A stretch of DNA of 64,000 nt, taken from positions 1 to 64,000 of the forward strand of contig JAHFWL010001011.1 in the NCBI GenBank assembly GCA_021292165.1, read 5' to 3'. The position numbers and the translations under genes are program-made. The stretch is from Shinisaurus crocodilurus. Its lineage: Eukaryota; Chordata; Lepidosauria; Squamata; Shinisauridae. The stretch's first letter is position 1. The number at the start of each line of letters is the position of its first letter. This document shows positions 63,068 through 64,000 of the stretch, one piece after another. The notes beneath the pieces are model-generated. The model saw only the letters and a list, made by a program, of their open reading frames with translations, was not told the DNA's origin and did no database searches.

Positions 63068-64000
63068 TACAATGTGCTTGGAAAGGAGTTTTTTTAAATA
63101 AAGTATTCACCCCCCTTTGACTTTTCCACATTTTGTTGTATTACAACCTGGAATGGAGATGAATTCAATTGGCATTGTTACCACTTGATGTAAAAAAAAG
63201 TACTCAACACTGTGAAGGTGCAAAATATTTTTATTGTGGCACAAAAGTTAAGTAAACAAAAGCAAACTGGCACTTGTTGATTGCATAGTATTCACCCCCT
63301 TGAGTCTATACATGGTAGAAGCACCTTTGGCAGGAATTACAGCTGCACGTCTTCTTGGGTAAGTCTCTGTCAGCTTTGCACATCTGGATCCTGCAATGTT
63401 TGCCCATGCTTCCTGGCAAAATTGCTCCAGTTGTGTCAGGTTGGATGGGGACTGTTGGTGAACAGCAACGTTCAAGTCTTGCCACAGATTCTCAATGGGA
63501 TTGAGGTCTGCACTTTGACTGAGCCATTCTAAGACTTTCAGGTTCTTGTTTTTAAACCACTCCAGTGTTACTTTGGCTGTGTGTTTAGGGTCATTGCCCT
63601 GCTGGAAGGTGAATCTCCGCCCCAGTCCCAGGTCCCTTGCAGACTGAAACAGGTTTTCCTCTAGAATTGCCCTGTCTTTGGCTCCATCCATCTTGCCCTC
63701 AATGCTGACCAGTTTCCCAGTCTCTGCTGAGGAAAAGCATCCCCACAACATGATGCTGCCATCACCAGGCTTCACCGTGGGGATGATGTTCTCAGGGCAA
63801 TGAGCACTGTTGGCTTTGAGCCACGCATAGTGTTTTGCGGCAAGACCAAAAAGTTCAATTTTGGTCTCATCGGACTTGAGAACCTTTTCCCACATACCTT
63901 CTGTGTCTCCCACATGTCTTTTTGCAAACTTCAAATGGGCTTTGATATGGGTTTGTTTCAGCAATGGCTTTCTTCTTGCCACTCTTCCATAAAGCCCAGC
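63068..64000 (-). mobile_element. Tc1-like transposon, runs off the window
   Basis: Starts at a TA (63068) with the tail of the terminal repeat: gtattcacccccctttgact, tttccacattttgttgtatt and acaacctggaatggaga, the terminal sequence typical of a Tc1 group widespread in fish and other vertebrates. The other inverted repeat is outside the window. It contains most of a transposase frame. Confidence 0.9.
63248..64000 (-). CDS. Tc1-like transposase, C-terminal part (cut by window edge)
   Basis: A DDE transposase of the Tc1/mariner superfamily that cuts and pastes its own element at TA sites. The open frame continues to the window edge without a stop, so the visible ATG-like start at 63982 is not the true start; the usual N-terminal paired-type DNA-binding domain lies outside. 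Catalytic triad visible: first Asp in KSDETKIELFG, second in QQGNDPKHTAK, Glu in DLNPIENLWQDL, with about 33 residues between the second Asp and Glu. It ends MYRLKGVNTMQSTSASLLLF before the stop at 63248. The usual W-P-x-Q-S-P-D motif reads WLSQSAD, two changes that may mean loss of activity. Confidence 0.9.
   Translation of the reverse strand, partial: AGLYGRVARRKPLLKQTHIKAHLKFAKRHVGDTEGMWEKVLKSDETKIELFGLAAKHYAWLKANSAHCPENIIPTVKPGDGSIMLWGCFSSAETGKLVSIEGKMDGAKDRAILEENLFQSARDLGLGRRFTFQQGNDPKHTAKVTLEWFKNKNLKVLEWLSQSADLNPIENLWQDLNVAVHQQSPSNLTQLEQFCQEAWANIAGSRCAKLTETYPRRRAAVIPAKGASTMYRLKGVNTMQSTSASLLLFT

Noticed and set aside
1..64000. CRISPR array, operon, phage or defence system
   Set aside because: No regular spacer-repeat array and no prokaryotic gene organisation; all repeat arrays are eukaryotic microsatellites or transposons.

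Overview
The window is nuclear DNA from a vertebrate, most likely a squamate reptile. Two things support this. It carries spliced exons of a vertebrate extracellular-matrix gene, and its interspersed repeats are squamate-like: tRNA-derived Sauria-type SINEs, 5S-rRNA-headed SINEs, L1 and L2/CR1 LINEs, many hAT-type MITEs and a Tc1 element. There is no prokaryotic-style gene organisation, and most open frames longer than 60 codons are chance frames or repeat remnants. The species cannot be fixed from the sequence alone.

The only host protein-coding gene I can support is the 5' part of FREM1 (FRAS1-related extracellular matrix protein 1, QBRICK) on the minus strand. Eleven coding exons lie between 38295 (start codon) and 1552. 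Each except the first has an AG acceptor, all have a GT donor, and the phases are compatible. Together they give exactly 2112 nt, or 704 codons, without a stop: signal peptide, N-terminal region with an RGD integrin-binding motif, and the first three CSPG repeats plus the start of a fourth. The rest of the gene lies beyond the low-coordinate edge. Two possible non-coding 5' exons (39869-39916 and about 50046-50340) are suggested by splice-like signals only.

The rest is intron and 5' flank filled with mobile elements. 1-5 kb has L1 3' ends, one with a target-site duplication (TSD). 5-12.4 kb has a mariner-type MITE, hAT MITEs and 5S-headed SINEs among exons 5-9. 13.1-17.1 kb holds an L1 inserted in another L1, with a Sauria SINE in the outer one. 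19.5-21.1 kb is a three-level nest: an L2 LINE in a tRNA SINE in a hAT MITE. 23.4-28.6 kb has hAT elements with intact TSDs, including one with arrays of a GACTCG motif. 39-48 kb and 53-60 kb are again nested MITEs, SINEs and GC-rich hAT or palindromic elements. From 63.07 kb to the edge runs a Tc1 transposon with a nearly complete transposase frame.

I found no convincing new biological system. The most interesting material is the transposon archaeology (5S-headed SINEs with a CR1-like tail, TSD-dated nests, GC-rich non-autonomous elements that mimic CpG islands) and the way repeats crowd FREM1 splice sites.
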